DNA from: JASTVH01 sp042862465
GTDB taxonomy: Bacteria; Pseudomonadota; Gammaproteobacteria; Pseudomonadales; Oleiphilaceae
Direction of reading: 5' to 3'
DNA: 64,000 nucleotides
Assembly: GCA_042862465.1 (NCBI GenBank)
Contig: JASTVH010000001.1
Location: 248,001-312,000, forward strand
The notes under the pieces: model-generated
The model's input: only the letters and a program-made list of their open reading frames with translations
Database searches by the model: none
Told to the model about the DNA's origin: nothing
Shown here: one piece after another, positions 45,234-54,394 of the stretch
Position numbering within the stretch: position 1 is the stretch's first letter
Layout: the number at the start of each line of letters is the position of its first letter
Program-made: the position numbers and the translations under genes

Positions 45234-45276
45234 GAGGGTGAGAACCCTCGCGGTTCGACCGGAGCAGCCGACCCCA
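45234..45276. repeat. Possible second, partial copy of the palindromic element
   Basis: A GAGGGT-GAGA-ACCCTC hairpin (45234-45249) is followed by GGTTCGACCGGAGCAGCC. That nearly repeats GGTTCGACCGCAGCAGGC at the junction of the insert in the first tRNA-Ser copy (16 of 18 bases). It may be a degraded relative of that insert. Confidence 0.4.
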
Positions 45277-46533
45277 TTATCCCCCCTGATCCGCCAACCA
45301 CTCCTGACGGGCCTCTTCCAGTCGCTGAATGGTCCGCTCGACATCCCCATGTGCCATAAACGCACTAAACGCTTCCAGAGCCTCGTCAGCTATGACCTTG
45401 GGCGCATCGCGATCGAAGAACTGGGTCAGACCATCGGCCTGCTCAAGCAGTTTCGTGCCTTCCCTTATGAAATAGTCATCCCCCACCTGGGCGTTGAGGT
45501 TGGTGGAAATCTTTCCAATATGATTATTCAGCAGGGTCTGCGGTCCGGCGCTGCCTATAAAGGCCAGAAAAGCGCGTGCCTGGGGGTTGTCTTGCGAGCG
45601 GCGCGGCAGTGCAAATACATCGGTAGGCGCTTCCTCGTAATCACCGATTTCTGCATTGATTGTCGGGAAGGGGAAGAAGCGGATATCGTTACGCAGGCTT
45701 TCAGGTAGCTGTGGAACAAGGTAGTTACCCATCAACATCAAGGCGGCCATATTGTGATAGAGGAACGGCAACGCGCCTTTCCAGTCTTTCTGCGCCTGAA
45801 GACGTGCAGGAATAAAGCAATCGTGGTCGAGGAGTTCTTTCCAGTGGCGGAAGACGTCGCGAACCCTGGAGTCTGTAAAAGGCACTTTGCCTGAGGTGAC
45901 ATCCAGATGGAACTGGCGTCCGTTCAGTCGCAGATCAATATAGTCAAACCACGCGGCCGCCGGCCAGTGGTATTTGGTTCCAATCGTGACAGGCGCAATG
46001 CCGGCGGTATTGAGTGCATCGCAGAGGTTGAGAAATTCATGCCAGGTGGCCGGGGGTGTCAGGCCCAGCTCGTCAAAAAGCGATTGTCGGTAGTAGAAGC
46101 CCCATTGATAGTAAGAGTAGGGGATGGCGTAGACGCGTCCCTGGTAACTGACGCTTTGCTTGACACCTGATGTGTAGGCGCTGTCAAAGCCTTCATTCTC
46201 CCAGAGGTCATCAATGGCGGCCAGATGACCGGATTGCACGATCTGCCGAAGCCGTGTGCCCGCCTGCCAATAGACGACATCCGGGCCTTCCGGATCCTTC
46301 AGCCATTCCGACAACTTGTTTTTGTAATCCGCGTCCTTGCGGGCAAGCCAGTGCACCTTGACCCCGGGGTGCCGTTCTTCGAAGCGCTCGGAGAGGCGAT
46401 GGAACACCGAACGCTGCTCGCCACTGGCCACCAGCAGACTGATGCTGAGGTTTTGCGGGTTCGGCGGAGCGGCACCCAGTATGAGTGGCCATAACAGCAG
46501 TATGGGGAACAGGAATCTCATGGGACCGGTCAT
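45277..46533 (-). CDS. Extracellular solute-binding protein, sugar ABC type (family 1)
   Basis: The 418-residue protein has a signal peptide (MRFLFPILLLWPLILGAAPP) and a periplasmic binding domain like those of carbohydrate ABC transporters. Typical parts are SERFEERHPGVKVHWLARKD, GPDVVYWQAGTRLRQIVQSG and YAIPYSYYQWGFYYRQSLFD. The start is either the ATG ending at 46533 or the one ending at 46521; neither has a strong ribosome-binding site. No permease or ATPase gene is adjacent, so it may serve distant transport genes or a sensor. The ligand is unknown. Confidence 0.85.
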   Translation of the reverse strand: MTGPMRFLFPILLLWPLILGAAPPNPQNLSISLLVASGEQRSVFHRLSERFEERHPGVKVHWLARKDADYKNKLSEWLKDPEGPDVVYWQAGTRLRQIVQSGHLAAIDDLWENEGFDSAYTSGVKQSVSYQGRVYAIPYSYYQWGFYYRQSLFDELGLTPPATWHEFLNLCDALNTAGIAPVTIGTKYHWPAAAWFDYIDLRLNGRQFHLDVTSGKVPFTDSRVRDVFRHWKELLDHDCFIPARLQAQKDWKGALPFLYHNMAALMLMGNYLVPQLPESLRNDIRFFPFPTINAEIGDYEEAPTDVFALPRRSQDNPQARAFLAFIGSAGPQTLLNNHIGKISTNLNAQVGDDYFIREGTKLLEQADGLTQFFDRDAPKVIADEALEAFSAFMAHGDVERTIQRLEEARQEWLADQGG

Positions 46534-46842
46534 CGATATGGCTCACAGCTTGCCGAAACACAATCATTATCTTAGTCAATTTAGCAGTGCTCATTGGAAC
46601 CATCACATTTCGGCTACAGGCGGATGTGATCAGGCCGCGGTGTATGGTCAGCCCGGGCTTCGCAATTCTGCAGAATCGGCTATGATTTCAGAAGGTAAGC
46701 AAGTCGTGCGTTGAGGTTTGATGTTCCGGGGCAGGGAGTATGTATAAACGAACCCCCGGGCCGGCCCGGATTGGAAAACGACAGTAGTCCTGTTCGTTAA
46801 GGCGTGGAAGCGAGTAGGTGTTGATGTGAGGCTAGCCGTCAG
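46534..46842. other. Intergenic region between divergent binding-protein genes
   Basis: About 309 bases without a supported gene. A TATAAA at 46743-46748 with TTGATG at 46718-46723 (19-base spacing) could be a weak promoter for the plus-strand gene. A perfect 14-base palindrome, CCGGGCCGGCCCGG, lies at 46756-46769. Confidence 0.35.
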
Positions 46843-47670
46843 GTGACCAGAAACCCTTTCCAGATGACGTCCGCCTATTGGCGCGCCTTTCTGTTAGGGG
46901 CGCGAGCTGGCTGCAGGCCAGTGCTCTGCGGGCTTTTGTTGTTCTGTATGACTGCCATGAGTTTTGGTCAGGAGCACCTGCGGGTGTTCACCACCGATTT
47001 CCCGCCCTATTCCTACACTGAAAATGGACGTTTGACCGGCCTTTGTACGGAGATTGTCCAGTCCGTGTTTGCGAAGGCGGGCATCACCGGGGTCGAGTAC
47101 GAGGTTCATCCCTGGGCGCGAGCCTACACCATGGCACTGGATCACAAAGGTTCAGCGGTTTATTCCATTGCCCGTTCCCCCGACCGGGAAACGTTATTTC
47201 ATTGGATTGGTCCGATCGCGCCTTATGACGTAAATCTGTATAAGCTCAAACGCCGTAAGGACATCAGAGTGCAGACGCTGGAAGATGCCAAACGGTATAA
47301 GGTTGGAGGGGAGATCAAGGATATCAAACAAGAGTATCTGCAGGCTCAGGGCTTTATTCTGAATCAGAATCTGGAGCTTGCAGATCGCGATGAGATCAAC
47401 CTTCGCAAACTCTTCGCAGAGCGTATTGACCTGATTCCCTTCGATGCCTTCAGCCTGCCGATGATGCTTCGGAAAGAAGGCTTCAGACCAGAGGCACTGG
47501 AAAAAGTGCTACCCCTGCCCGGTGTTTCACATGGGCTTTATCTCGCTGTAAGCCTGGATGTTCCGCAAGTTGAAGTGGAACGTCTGCAAGCGGCCTTGGA
47601 ATCACTGCGGATGAACGGCGAGCTCGCGCGGATCCACCAGCGCTATCTCGGGGAAGACAGCCCCTTATAA
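46843..47670 (+). CDS. Periplasmic solute-binding protein, family 3
   Basis: The predicted 275-residue protein is exported and resembles amino-acid-type (family 3) binding proteins. The signal region is CRPVLCGLLLFCMTAMSFGQ. The mature part opens with LRVFTTDFPPYSYTENGRLT and contains EVHPWARAYTMALDHKGSAV and YSIARSPDRETLFHWIGPIA. The GTG at 46843 is the outer start; the ATG at 46864 would still leave a signal peptide. There are no transporter genes beside it, as is common for stand-alone proteins of this family in Pseudomonas-like bacteria. The ligand is unknown. Confidence 0.85.
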   Translation: MTRNPFQMTSAYWRAFLLGARAGCRPVLCGLLLFCMTAMSFGQEHLRVFTTDFPPYSYTENGRLTGLCTEIVQSVFAKAGITGVEYEVHPWARAYTMALDHKGSAVYSIARSPDRETLFHWIGPIAPYDVNLYKLKRRKDIRVQTLEDAKRYKVGGEIKDIKQEYLQAQGFILNQNLELADRDEINLRKLFAERIDLIPFDAFSLPMMLRKEGFRPEALEKVLPLPGVSHGLYLAVSLDVPQVEVERLQAALESLRMNGELARIHQRYLGEDSPL

Positions 47671-47842
47671 GTGTCTTTGGCGGTTGCATTTCTCTCGGGC
47701 ATCAGACACGGTCTACATAAGCAATCGACCTCGCGCGCCCCGGGGCGAGCGCTTGCAGCTGGCCGGGCACAATCCAGCGGTACCCCTGGAATGGATTTTT
47801 AACGCTTCCTCAGCTTAAGGATATCTTTGGAGGGAAGACTCT

Positions 47843-50332
47843 ATGAGCGTTGTACTGTTGTTTTTGGTTGGAATTGTTCTGCTTTATCTCGGGATTGGCG
47901 GAGGAACCGGTGCCGTGATCCTGTCTCTGGCCACGCTGGCGGGCCTCTATCTGGATCACTGGCACGTCGCCAGTTTTATCTTCGGTTTGCTTGGGCTGGC
48001 CATTGCGCTTTTGTTGATGCTGCGAACGCCGTTACGGCGTGACGTGCTCAGCGCCGGGCTGCTCGACTGGGTCCGGGGACGTCTCCCGAAACTCTCGCCC
48101 ACCGAGGAGGAAGCGCTCAAGAGTGGTGATGTGGATTGGGACGGTGAGTTGTTCTCGGGGCGACCCGACTGGCAGCGGTTGCTGGACACGCCGCATCCCC
48201 GCCTAACCGAAGAAGAGCAGGCGTTTCTGGAGGGGCCGACCGAAGAGCTGTGTGAAATGCTCGATGACTGGAGCATTACCAATGAGCTCTACGACCTGCC
48301 AAAGGAAGCCTGGGACTTTATCCGCTCCAATGGCTTCTTCGGGCTCGTGCTTCCCAAACGCTATGGTGGCAAGGGCTTCTCTGCCATGGGCCACTCTGAA
48401 GTGGTCATGAAAGTGGCGTCCCGGGGCGTTTCCGCAGCCGTGACCGTCATGGTGCCCAATTCGCTGGGTCCCGGGGAGCTGCTCCTGCACTATGGCACGG
48501 ACGAGCAGAAAGACCATTATCTACCGCGCCTGGCGAAAGGGGAGGAGGTGCCGTGTTTTGCGTTGACTTCGCCCATGGCGGGCTCCGATGCTGGCGCCAT
48601 CCCCGATCTGGGGGTGATCTGCAAAGGCAAGTGGAATGGTAAGGAAGTTCTGGGGATGAAAATAACCTGGAACAAGCGCTACATCACCCTGGCGCCTGTT
48701 GCCACGATTATCGGGCTGGCGATCAAGGTCTACGACCCGGAGCACCTGCTGGGCGATGAGGATGACCTCGGGGTGACGTGTGTTCTGGTGCCCCATGATG
48801 CCGAAGGCGTCCATCACGGGGCGCGCCATCTGCCAATGAATACCGTCTTCATGAACGGGCCGACCTGGGGCCAGGATGTGTTCGTGCCCCTGGAGCAGGT
48901 GATCGGTGGTCGGGAAATGATCGGGCAGGGCTGGAAAATGCTGCTTGAGTGCCTGTCCATCGGGCGCTCCATTTCCTTGCCGGCGCTGGGCACCAGTGCG
49001 GGTAAGATGTCGGCCCTCACCACCGGAGCCTACACTTCGATCCGGGAGCAGTTCGGTCGTTCCATCGCCCAGTTTGAAGGGGTGCAGGAGGCGCTCGAGC
49101 CGATAGCCGGTTACACCTACATGATGGATGCGGCGCGAAGGTTCACGGCCGGCTTTCTCGATCGTGGTCTGCGGCCAACGATTCCCTCGGCCCTGCTCAA
49201 ATACCGCAATACCGATCTGATGCGGGAAGTCGTTAATAACGCCATGGATGTCATTGCCGGCCGTGGTGTCATCAGCGGCCCCCGCAACTTCCTGGCGCGA
49301 GTGTACCAGGCCATCCCCATTGCCATTACCGTGGAAGGGGCCAATATCCTCACGCGCAGCCTGATGGTGTTCGGCCAGGGGGCCATTCGCTGTCACCCTT
49401 ACATCGTCAAGGAAATCGAGGCCGCCAACAGCGACAACCGGACCGAGGCGGTGAAGGCGTTCGACGAAGTGTTCTTCAACCACGTGGGGCACACCTCCCG
49501 CAACGTCCTGCGTGCATTCGTGCTGGGGCTGAGTCACGGGTGGCTGGAACCGGTGCCCCGGCAAGGCAATCTGGGGCGCTATTATCGACAGCTTTCCCGG
49601 TTTTCAGCTGCGTTCTCGGTGCTGACGGATGTCAGTCTGTTGACCATCGGCGGCGATCTGAAAGCGAGGCAGCGCTTGTCAGGCCGCATGGCCGATTGCC
49701 TGGTTCATCTCTATTTCGCCTCGGCGACCATCAAGCAATGGCACGAGGACGGCTATCCCGAATCCATGCGGCCAATTGTTGAATGGGGCTTGCAGCAGTC
49801 ATTGCATCAACTGCAGATCGCCATGCGCCGTTTGATCGACAACTACCCGGTCAAACCTCTGCGGATTCCGTTAAAAATCCTGATCTTCCCCTGGGGGACC
49901 CGTATACCGGCCGCTGAGGACGAGAAAGGCAAGGAAGTGGCGCTGTCCATCGTGGAGGATACGGAAGCACGGCAGCGGATCTGCAGTGGCGTGTACAGCA
50001 ATGAGCGCCCGGATGACCCCATTGGCCGCGTCCTTAACGCCTATCGCCTGGCCAGGGAGACCAAACCCCAGCGTGATCGCCTGCATGATGCCATTCGCAA
50101 TGCTGATCCGGATGAGTTGCAGGACCTGGAAATGTTGCTGGGTCACCAACGTGACGAACTGCTCAAGTGGGCTGAGGAGAAGAACATTCTTTCCCAGATG
50201 GAGAGCGAGCAGTTGCGTGAGGCCATGATCGCGATGTATGACGCCATTCGCGTGGACGCCTTTGCCAAGGAAGATATTGAAAAACTCGCCAAAGCCGCGA
50301 AGGGCAAGCTCAAGGAAGTCGAGCGACCCTGA
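47843..50332 (+). CDS. fadE: Acyl-CoA dehydrogenase, FadE type
   Basis: This 829-residue flavoenzyme should perform the first oxidation of fatty-acid beta-oxidation. It has the long form of E. coli FadE (814 residues), with two N-terminal hydrophobic segments (1-60) that would bind it to the membrane. The acyl-CoA dehydrogenase core follows: GFFGLVLPKRYGGKGFSAMG, CFALTSPMAGSDAGAIPD, then REQFGRSIAQFEGVQEALEP. A C-terminal domain of about 250 residues is typical of this subfamily. A GGAGGGA ribosome-binding site precedes the ATG. It fits growth on alkane-derived fatty acids. Confidence 0.93.
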   Translation: MSVVLLFLVGIVLLYLGIGGGTGAVILSLATLAGLYLDHWHVASFIFGLLGLAIALLLMLRTPLRRDVLSAGLLDWVRGRLPKLSPTEEEALKSGDVDWDGELFSGRPDWQRLLDTPHPRLTEEEQAFLEGPTEELCEMLDDWSITNELYDLPKEAWDFIRSNGFFGLVLPKRYGGKGFSAMGHSEVVMKVASRGVSAAVTVMVPNSLGPGELLLHYGTDEQKDHYLPRLAKGEEVPCFALTSPMAGSDAGAIPDLGVICKGKWNGKEVLGMKITWNKRYITLAPVATIIGLAIKVYDPEHLLGDEDDLGVTCVLVPHDAEGVHHGARHLPMNTVFMNGPTWGQDVFVPLEQVIGGREMIGQGWKMLLECLSIGRSISLPALGTSAGKMSALTTGAYTSIREQFGRSIAQFEGVQEALEPIAGYTYMMDAARRFTAGFLDRGLRPTIPSALLKYRNTDLMREVVNNAMDVIAGRGVISGPRNFLARVYQAIPIAITVEGANILTRSLMVFGQGAIRCHPYIVKEIEAANSDNRTEAVKAFDEVFFNHVGHTSRNVLRAFVLGLSHGWLEPVPRQGNLGRYYRQLSRFSAAFSVLTDVSLLTIGGDLKARQRLSGRMADCLVHLYFASATIKQWHEDGYPESMRPIVEWGLQQSLHQLQIAMRRLIDNYPVKPLRIPLKILIFPWGTRIPAAEDEKGKEVALSIVEDTEARQRICSGVYSNERPDDPIGRVLNAYRLARETKPQRDRLHDAIRNADPDELQDLEMLLGHQRDELLKWAEEKNILSQMESEQLREAMIAMYDAIRVDAFAKEDIEKLAKAAKGKLKEVERP

Positions 50333-50361
50333 TCGGACTTGACCATTCATGATGGTTGTCG

Positions 50362-50396
50362 AGACCACATCAAACTTTTGATGTGGTCTTTTTTTG
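50362..50396 (+). terminator. Rho-independent terminator after fadE
   Basis: AGACCACATCAAA (50362-50374) pairs with TTTGATGTGGTCT (50377-50389), followed by a run of T. Confidence 0.94.
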
Positions 50397-50438
50397 GTCG
50401 CCCTAGAATGCGAGCGTTTTGCCCTTGGAGACGACGCA

Positions 50439-51110
50439 TTGCAGGTGCTTGAACATTCCCTTTCACCCTTTGACCCCTGGGATGCTTCCCGGGACGACTG
50501 GGTTGCAGCCCTGACTACCCGGGGCTGGTTCTGCTTTGACGATCTTTTTACGCAGCAGCCGGATCTGTTAGTGGCCCTGCGCCAAGAAGCCCGGGCCCTG
50601 ACCGCCGCGGGCGGACTGCTGCCGGCGGGCATCGGTCGCGGAGCCGATCACCAGAAAACCATCGCCGTGCGTCGTGATCGGATTGCCTGGCTGGACGGCT
50701 TCTCAGAGCCCCAGAAGCACTTTATGGGGTTGCTGGAGCAGTTGCGGCAGGCGGCCAACCAGTCGCTGTTTCTGGGCCTGAAGCGGTTTGAGGCGCAATA
50801 TGCACGCTTTGGCGCGGGTGATTACTACCGCAAGCACCTCGACAGTTTTCGGGGGCGCGCCTCCCGGCTTCTCAGTCTTGTGGTCTATCTCAATGAGGCA
50901 TGGGAGCCGGCCGATGGCGGGCAATTGCGCCTGTATGATCCGGAAAACCAGGGCAGGGCAGTGTCCACCATCGAGCCCCTCGGCGGCCGAGCGGTTGTAT
51001 TTCTGAGCGAAGAGATTCCGCACGAAGTCCTTGAGGCCACCGCCGAACGATTCAGTATCGCGTGCTGGTTTCGTTGCGATGGAGAGGAAAATATCGCCTC
51101 CATGCATTGA
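50439..51110 (+). CDS. 2-oxoglutarate/Fe(II)-dependent oxygenase, prolyl-4-hydroxylase-like
   Basis: The predicted 223-residue enzyme has the iron ligands H-x-D in YYRKHLDSFRGR and the distal histidine in EEIPHEVLEA. The arginine for 2-oxoglutarate is probably in ERFSIACWFR. I choose the TTG at 50439, which has GGAG 8 bases upstream; the longer open frame runs back into the fadE terminator. This type hydroxylates protein or small-molecule substrates and the target is unknown. It is followed by the 4.5S RNA gene. Confidence 0.85.
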   Translation: MQVLEHSLSPFDPWDASRDDWVAALTTRGWFCFDDLFTQQPDLLVALRQEARALTAAGGLLPAGIGRGADHQKTIAVRRDRIAWLDGFSEPQKHFMGLLEQLRQAANQSLFLGLKRFEAQYARFGAGDYYRKHLDSFRGRASRLLSLVVYLNEAWEPADGGQLRLYDPENQGRAVSTIEPLGGRAVVFLSEEIPHEVLEATAERFSIACWFRCDGEENIASMH

Positions 51111-51136
51111 AGCGGCGATTCGCTTCCTGCTAGAAT
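51107..51136 (+). promoter_or_regulatory. Candidate promoter of the 4.5S RNA gene
   Basis: TTGAAG (51107-51112) and TAGAAT (51131-51136) are 18 bases apart. The predicted start near 51143 would leave a 5' extension to be trimmed before the mature RNA. Confidence 0.5.
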
Positions 51137-51187
51137 CCGCTCCGCACTTCGGGACAAAAGCTCAAAAGCGCTCTCGAAGGTCGTTAT

Positions 51188-51297
51188 GGTGGCTCCGCCG
51201 GTGCCTCCGCAACAATATACCGTCAACCCGGTCAGGCCCGGAAGGGAGCAGCCGTAGCGGTGGACTTGTGTGCCGGAGTGTCGCTGGTGGAGTCGCC
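51188..51297 (+). ncRNA. ffs: 4.5S RNA of the signal recognition particle
   Basis: About 110 bases form the bacterial 4.5S RNA hairpin. The universally conserved tip is present as GGTCAGGCCCGGAAGGGAGC followed by AGCC, with TGTGTGCCGG on the return strand. The two ends pair (GGTGGCTCCGCC with the segment ending GTCGCC). It binds Ffh to target membrane proteins. Its exact ends are approximate. It lies just upstream of dnaX, as in many gammaproteobacteria. Confidence 0.94.
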
Positions 51298-51531
51298 CCC
51301 ACTCTTCCCTCGCCGCACTCAACTTCTCCCGTACAGACCGGCATGCTAAGGTTATGGCTTGGCAAGTTCAGACGGCTGATCATTCGCCAGACTGCGAACG
51401 GGTGAAGCGTCTGTGACCACGTACCTCCAGTGCAGTCCCAGACCGGGGGCGCAACCGCACCAACGCGAATCGCGACCGCACTGAACCGAATTAGATTGTG
51501 ACAGGACTTGTTCCAGGGGACGCAAGCGACG

Positions 51532-53430
51532 ATGACGTACCAGGTATTAGCGCGCAAGTGGCGGCCGCGGCTGTTTAAGGACCTGATCGGTCAAGAGCAC
51601 GTGCTGCAGGCGCTGGTCCATGCCCTGGATCGCCAGCGGCTTCATCATGCCTACCTCTTCACGGGCACCCGCGGCGTCGGCAAAACCACCATCGGCCGGA
51701 TTCTGGCGCGCTGTCTCAACTGCGAAGAGGGTATCAGTGCCGAACCCTGTGGTACCTGTGACACCTGCCGGGAAATTCTGGAAGGGCGTTTTGTCGACCT
51801 GATTGAGATCGACGCCGCCTCGCGGACCAAAGTCGAGGACATGCGCGAATTGCTGGATAACGTCCAGTACTCGCCGACCCGCGGCCGCTTCAAGATTTAC
51901 CTGATCGACGAAGTGCACATGCTTTCCAATTCCAGTTTCAACGCCCTGTTGAAAACGCTGGAAGAGCCCCCCGATCACGTCAAGTTCCTGTTCGCCACAA
52001 CGGACCCGCAAAAACTGCCGGTGACCATCCTGTCCCGCTGCCTGCAGTTCAATCTTAAGCGCATGACGCCGGAGAATATCGTCAAGCATCTGGGGCATGT
52101 GCTGGAGCAGGAACAGATTGAGTACGAATCTGAAGCCTTATGGCTGCTGGCCCGGGCAGCTGATGGCAGTATGCGAGACGCGCTTAGCCTCACCGACCAG
52201 GCTATTGCCTACGGATCGGAAACGCTCAAGTCGGAAGCGGTCAGTGGCATGCTGGGCACGATCGACCACCAGCGGGTTTACGAACTGATAGACGCCCTGG
52301 TGGCCCGGGATGGCAATGCACTGCTGGGGCAGGTGGAAGCCATGGCCGCGTTTTCTCCCGACTACCGCCAGGTTTTGGCGGATTTGCTGGCGGTTTTTCA
52401 TCGCTGTGCCCTGGAGCAGATGGCACCGGGCTCCACGGACAACGCCCTTGGCGATGCGGAGAGACTCACCGCACTGGCAGCGCAGTTGAGTGCCGAGGAT
52501 GTCCAGTTGTTCTATCAGACCGCGCTGATGGCACGGCAGGACCTGGAAGTGACCCCCGATGCCCGCATGGGCTTTGAAATGGCGTTGTTGCGTATGCTGG
52601 CGTTCCGGCCTGGCGTGGCACCAGACAGTGTCAGTGTCGAGGCGTCAGCCCCCGCCGCGGGAACAACGGCGCCGCAAGGGCCTGCGGAGCCGGCTCGGGA
52701 CTTGCAGGATACGCCGGAAAAAAAAACTGAATCAGCCGCCCCGGAACCGGCAAAAGCGGAGACACCCGTGACGCCCTCGGCTGACGTAGCGCCTGAGCCT
52801 CCTGGGGAATCGAGCCCGGGGCAGCCGGCGCCGGCCGAACCGGCTCAAGTCGAGGAACCTTCAGGGCCACCCCTGTCTGAAGAAGTACCGATTGAGGCCT
52901 ACGATAACGTGGCGACGCAATCCGAGCCCGCTCCTGAGCCGGAGCCGGCGGCGGAAAAGGTGGCACCCCAACAATCTGCAGTGCCGGTCACCGAGTCGCC
53001 GGTGGATACTCCGCCGGAAGCGCCCGCGGCGACCCAACCGGTGGCAACTCCCGAAGGTCCGTTTGATTGGTGTCGGGATTTCAACCAGCTTCCGATGCAG
53101 GGCATGGCGAAGAATCTGGCTTCAGAATCGGCACTGGAGGTGGAAGGGAGTTCGGCCACCCTGATCATGGACGAAGGCCACATGCGCCTCCTGAACGATC
53201 GTCATAAAGAGCGTATCCTGGAGGCATTGCAGGCGGTCATGCCGCAAATTGAAAGGCTGGCATGCCGGGAAGGGGAGCCTGGCGAGCAGGCACCTGCGGC
53301 CTATCAGCGTAAAGAGCGTGCCGAACGGCAGGCCAGTGCGGTTGAAGCCATTCGGGGAGACCCCCATGTAAAGGCTTTGGTGGACAGTTTTGATGGCGCG
53401 ATCGTCGAGGATACGATCGAGCCGTTGTAA
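51532..53430 (+). CDS. dnaX: DNA polymerase III subunits tau and gamma
   Basis: The full-length tau product is 632 residues and loads the sliding clamp and couples polymerases at the fork. Start is the ATG at 51532 (MTYQVLARKWRPRLFKDLIG). Walker A GTRGVGKTT is at 45-53. A zinc site uses C64, C73, C76 and C79. Walker B LIDEVHM and the SRC motif (SRCLQFNLKR) follow. Domains I-III end near residue 366. A Pro/Glu/Ala-rich linker then leads to the tau-specific C-terminal domains. A run of nine A at 52718-52726 in the linker could yield a shorter gamma form of 399 residues. Confidence 0.97.
   Translation: MTYQVLARKWRPRLFKDLIGQEHVLQALVHALDRQRLHHAYLFTGTRGVGKTTIGRILARCLNCEEGISAEPCGTCDTCREILEGRFVDLIEIDAASRTKVEDMRELLDNVQYSPTRGRFKIYLIDEVHMLSNSSFNALLKTLEEPPDHVKFLFATTDPQKLPVTILSRCLQFNLKRMTPENIVKHLGHVLEQEQIEYESEALWLLARAADGSMRDALSLTDQAIAYGSETLKSEAVSGMLGTIDHQRVYELIDALVARDGNALLGQVEAMAAFSPDYRQVLADLLAVFHRCALEQMAPGSTDNALGDAERLTALAAQLSAEDVQLFYQTALMARQDLEVTPDARMGFEMALLRMLAFRPGVAPDSVSVEASAPAAGTTAPQGPAEPARDLQDTPEKKTESAAPEPAKAETPVTPSADVAPEPPGESSPGQPAPAEPAQVEEPSGPPLSEEVPIEAYDNVATQSEPAPEPEPAAEKVAPQQSAVPVTESPVDTPPEAPAATQPVATPEGPFDWCRDFNQLPMQGMAKNLASESALEVEGSSATLIMDEGHMRLLNDRHKERILEALQAVMPQIERLACREGEPGEQAPAAYQRKERAERQASAVEAIRGDPHVKALVDSFDGAIVEDTIEPL
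52718..52730 (+). other. Candidate slippage/frameshift site in dnaX
   Basis: Nine consecutive A (52718-52726) are followed by CTGA. In the tau frame they read Glu-Lys-Lys-Thr. A -1 shift, or one extra A in the mRNA, gives Lys-Asn-stop, with TGA at 52728-52730 ending a 399-residue gamma-like protein. An AGGA at 52706-52709 could act as an upstream stimulator. Confidence 0.6.
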
Positions 53431-53449
53431 GCAAAGAGGTTATTGGACC

Positions 53450-53773
53450 ATGAAAGGTGGTTTGAACGATTTGATGAAGCAGGCCCAGCGTGTTCAGGAA
53501 GAGTTCCAGAAGGCGCAGGAAGAAGTGGCCAAGGCGGAAGTGACCGGCGAAGCAGGTGCCGGCATGGTAAAGGTGGTGATGAACGGACGCCATGACGTGC
53601 GCAACGTGACCATCGACCCTTCCCTGATGGACGAAGACAAGGAAATGCTGGAAGACCTGCTGGCGGCTGCCGTTAACGACGCTGTCCGTCGGGTTGAAGA
53701 GCACCAGAAGGAACGCATGTCCGGGATGAGCCAGGGTATGGGCTTCCCGCCCGGCTTCAAAATGCCGTTTTAA
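53450..53773 (+). CDS. ybaB: YbaB/EbfC nucleoid-associated protein
   Basis: This 107-residue protein forms dimers that bind DNA. The start at 53450 gives MKGGLNDLMKQAQRVQEEFQ, the typical N-terminus, so the open frame upstream is discarded. A central GMVKVVMNGRHDVRNVTIDP and the Gly/Met/Phe-rich tail are characteristic. It lies between dnaX and recR as in most gammaproteobacteria, 19 bases after dnaX. Confidence 0.95.
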   Translation: MKGGLNDLMKQAQRVQEEFQKAQEEVAKAEVTGEAGAGMVKVVMNGRHDVRNVTIDPSLMDEDKEMLEDLLAAAVNDAVRRVEEHQKERMSGMSQGMGFPPGFKMPF

Positions 53774-53789
53774 CAGGGCAGACCCTGAT

Positions 53790-54392
53790 ATGGCTTTCAG
53801 TCCGCTGGTCGACCAGCTGGTCGAGGCTTTGCGCTGTCTGCCCGGCGTCGGCCAAAAAACCGCCCAGAGAATGGCGTTTCATCTTCTCGAACGAGGCCGG
53901 GAAGGGGGTGAGCATCTCGCCCACACCCTGACCGAGGCCATGGCCCGTATACGCCGCTGCGAGAAGTGCCAGACTTTTTCTGAAACGCCGGTGTGCCCCA
54001 TCTGCCGTGATGAGCAGCGCCGTAACGGCGTGCTCTGCGTGGTGGAATCCCCCTCTGATCTCCTGGCCATTGAGCAATCCGGCAACTACCAGGGCGGTTA
54101 CTTCGTCCTGATGGGCCATCTGTCGCCGATTGACGGGATCGGTCCGGAAGATATCGGTGTCGATGTGCTGGTCGACCGTGTCAAGGAGGAAGGTGTCACG
54201 GAGCTGATTCTGGCAACCAATCCCACTGTTGAAGGGGATGCGACCGCGCATTATATTGCCGATCGTCTCGAGGGTCGCGGCGTGCTCATGACGCGGCTGG
54301 CCCAGGGTATTCCGGTTGGCGGCGAACTGGGCTACGTCGATGGCTCCACGCTGTCCCATGCATTTAGTGGCCGCAAACCGTTGGAGAACTGA
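53790..54392 (+). CDS. recR: Recombination protein RecR
   Basis: The 200-residue protein acts with RecF and RecO to load RecA at gaps. A helix-hairpin-helix region is at the N-terminus (LRCLPGVGQKTAQRMAFHLL). The zinc finger uses C57, C60, C69 and C72. A Toprim domain (VVESPSDLLAIEQSGNYQGG) and a C-terminal Walker-B-like region follow. It starts 16 bases after ybaB and is followed immediately by rnd. Confidence 0.97.
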   Translation: MAFSPLVDQLVEALRCLPGVGQKTAQRMAFHLLERGREGGEHLAHTLTEAMARIRRCEKCQTFSETPVCPICRDEQRRNGVLCVVESPSDLLAIEQSGNYQGGYFVLMGHLSPIDGIGPEDIGVDVLVDRVKEEGVTELILATNPTVEGDATAHYIADRLEGRGVLMTRLAQGIPVGGELGYVDGSTLSHAFSGRKPLEN

Positions 54393-54394
54393 TA

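Noticed and set aside
46756..46769. Perfect 14-base GC palindrome as an operator
   Set aside because: It consists only of G and C in a GC-rich genome, with no flanking symmetry, so chance is a sufficient explanation.
52718..52726. A9 run in dnaX as a sequencing error
   Set aside because: The tau frame is intact on both sides through the C-terminal domains, so the run length is consistent with a real gene.
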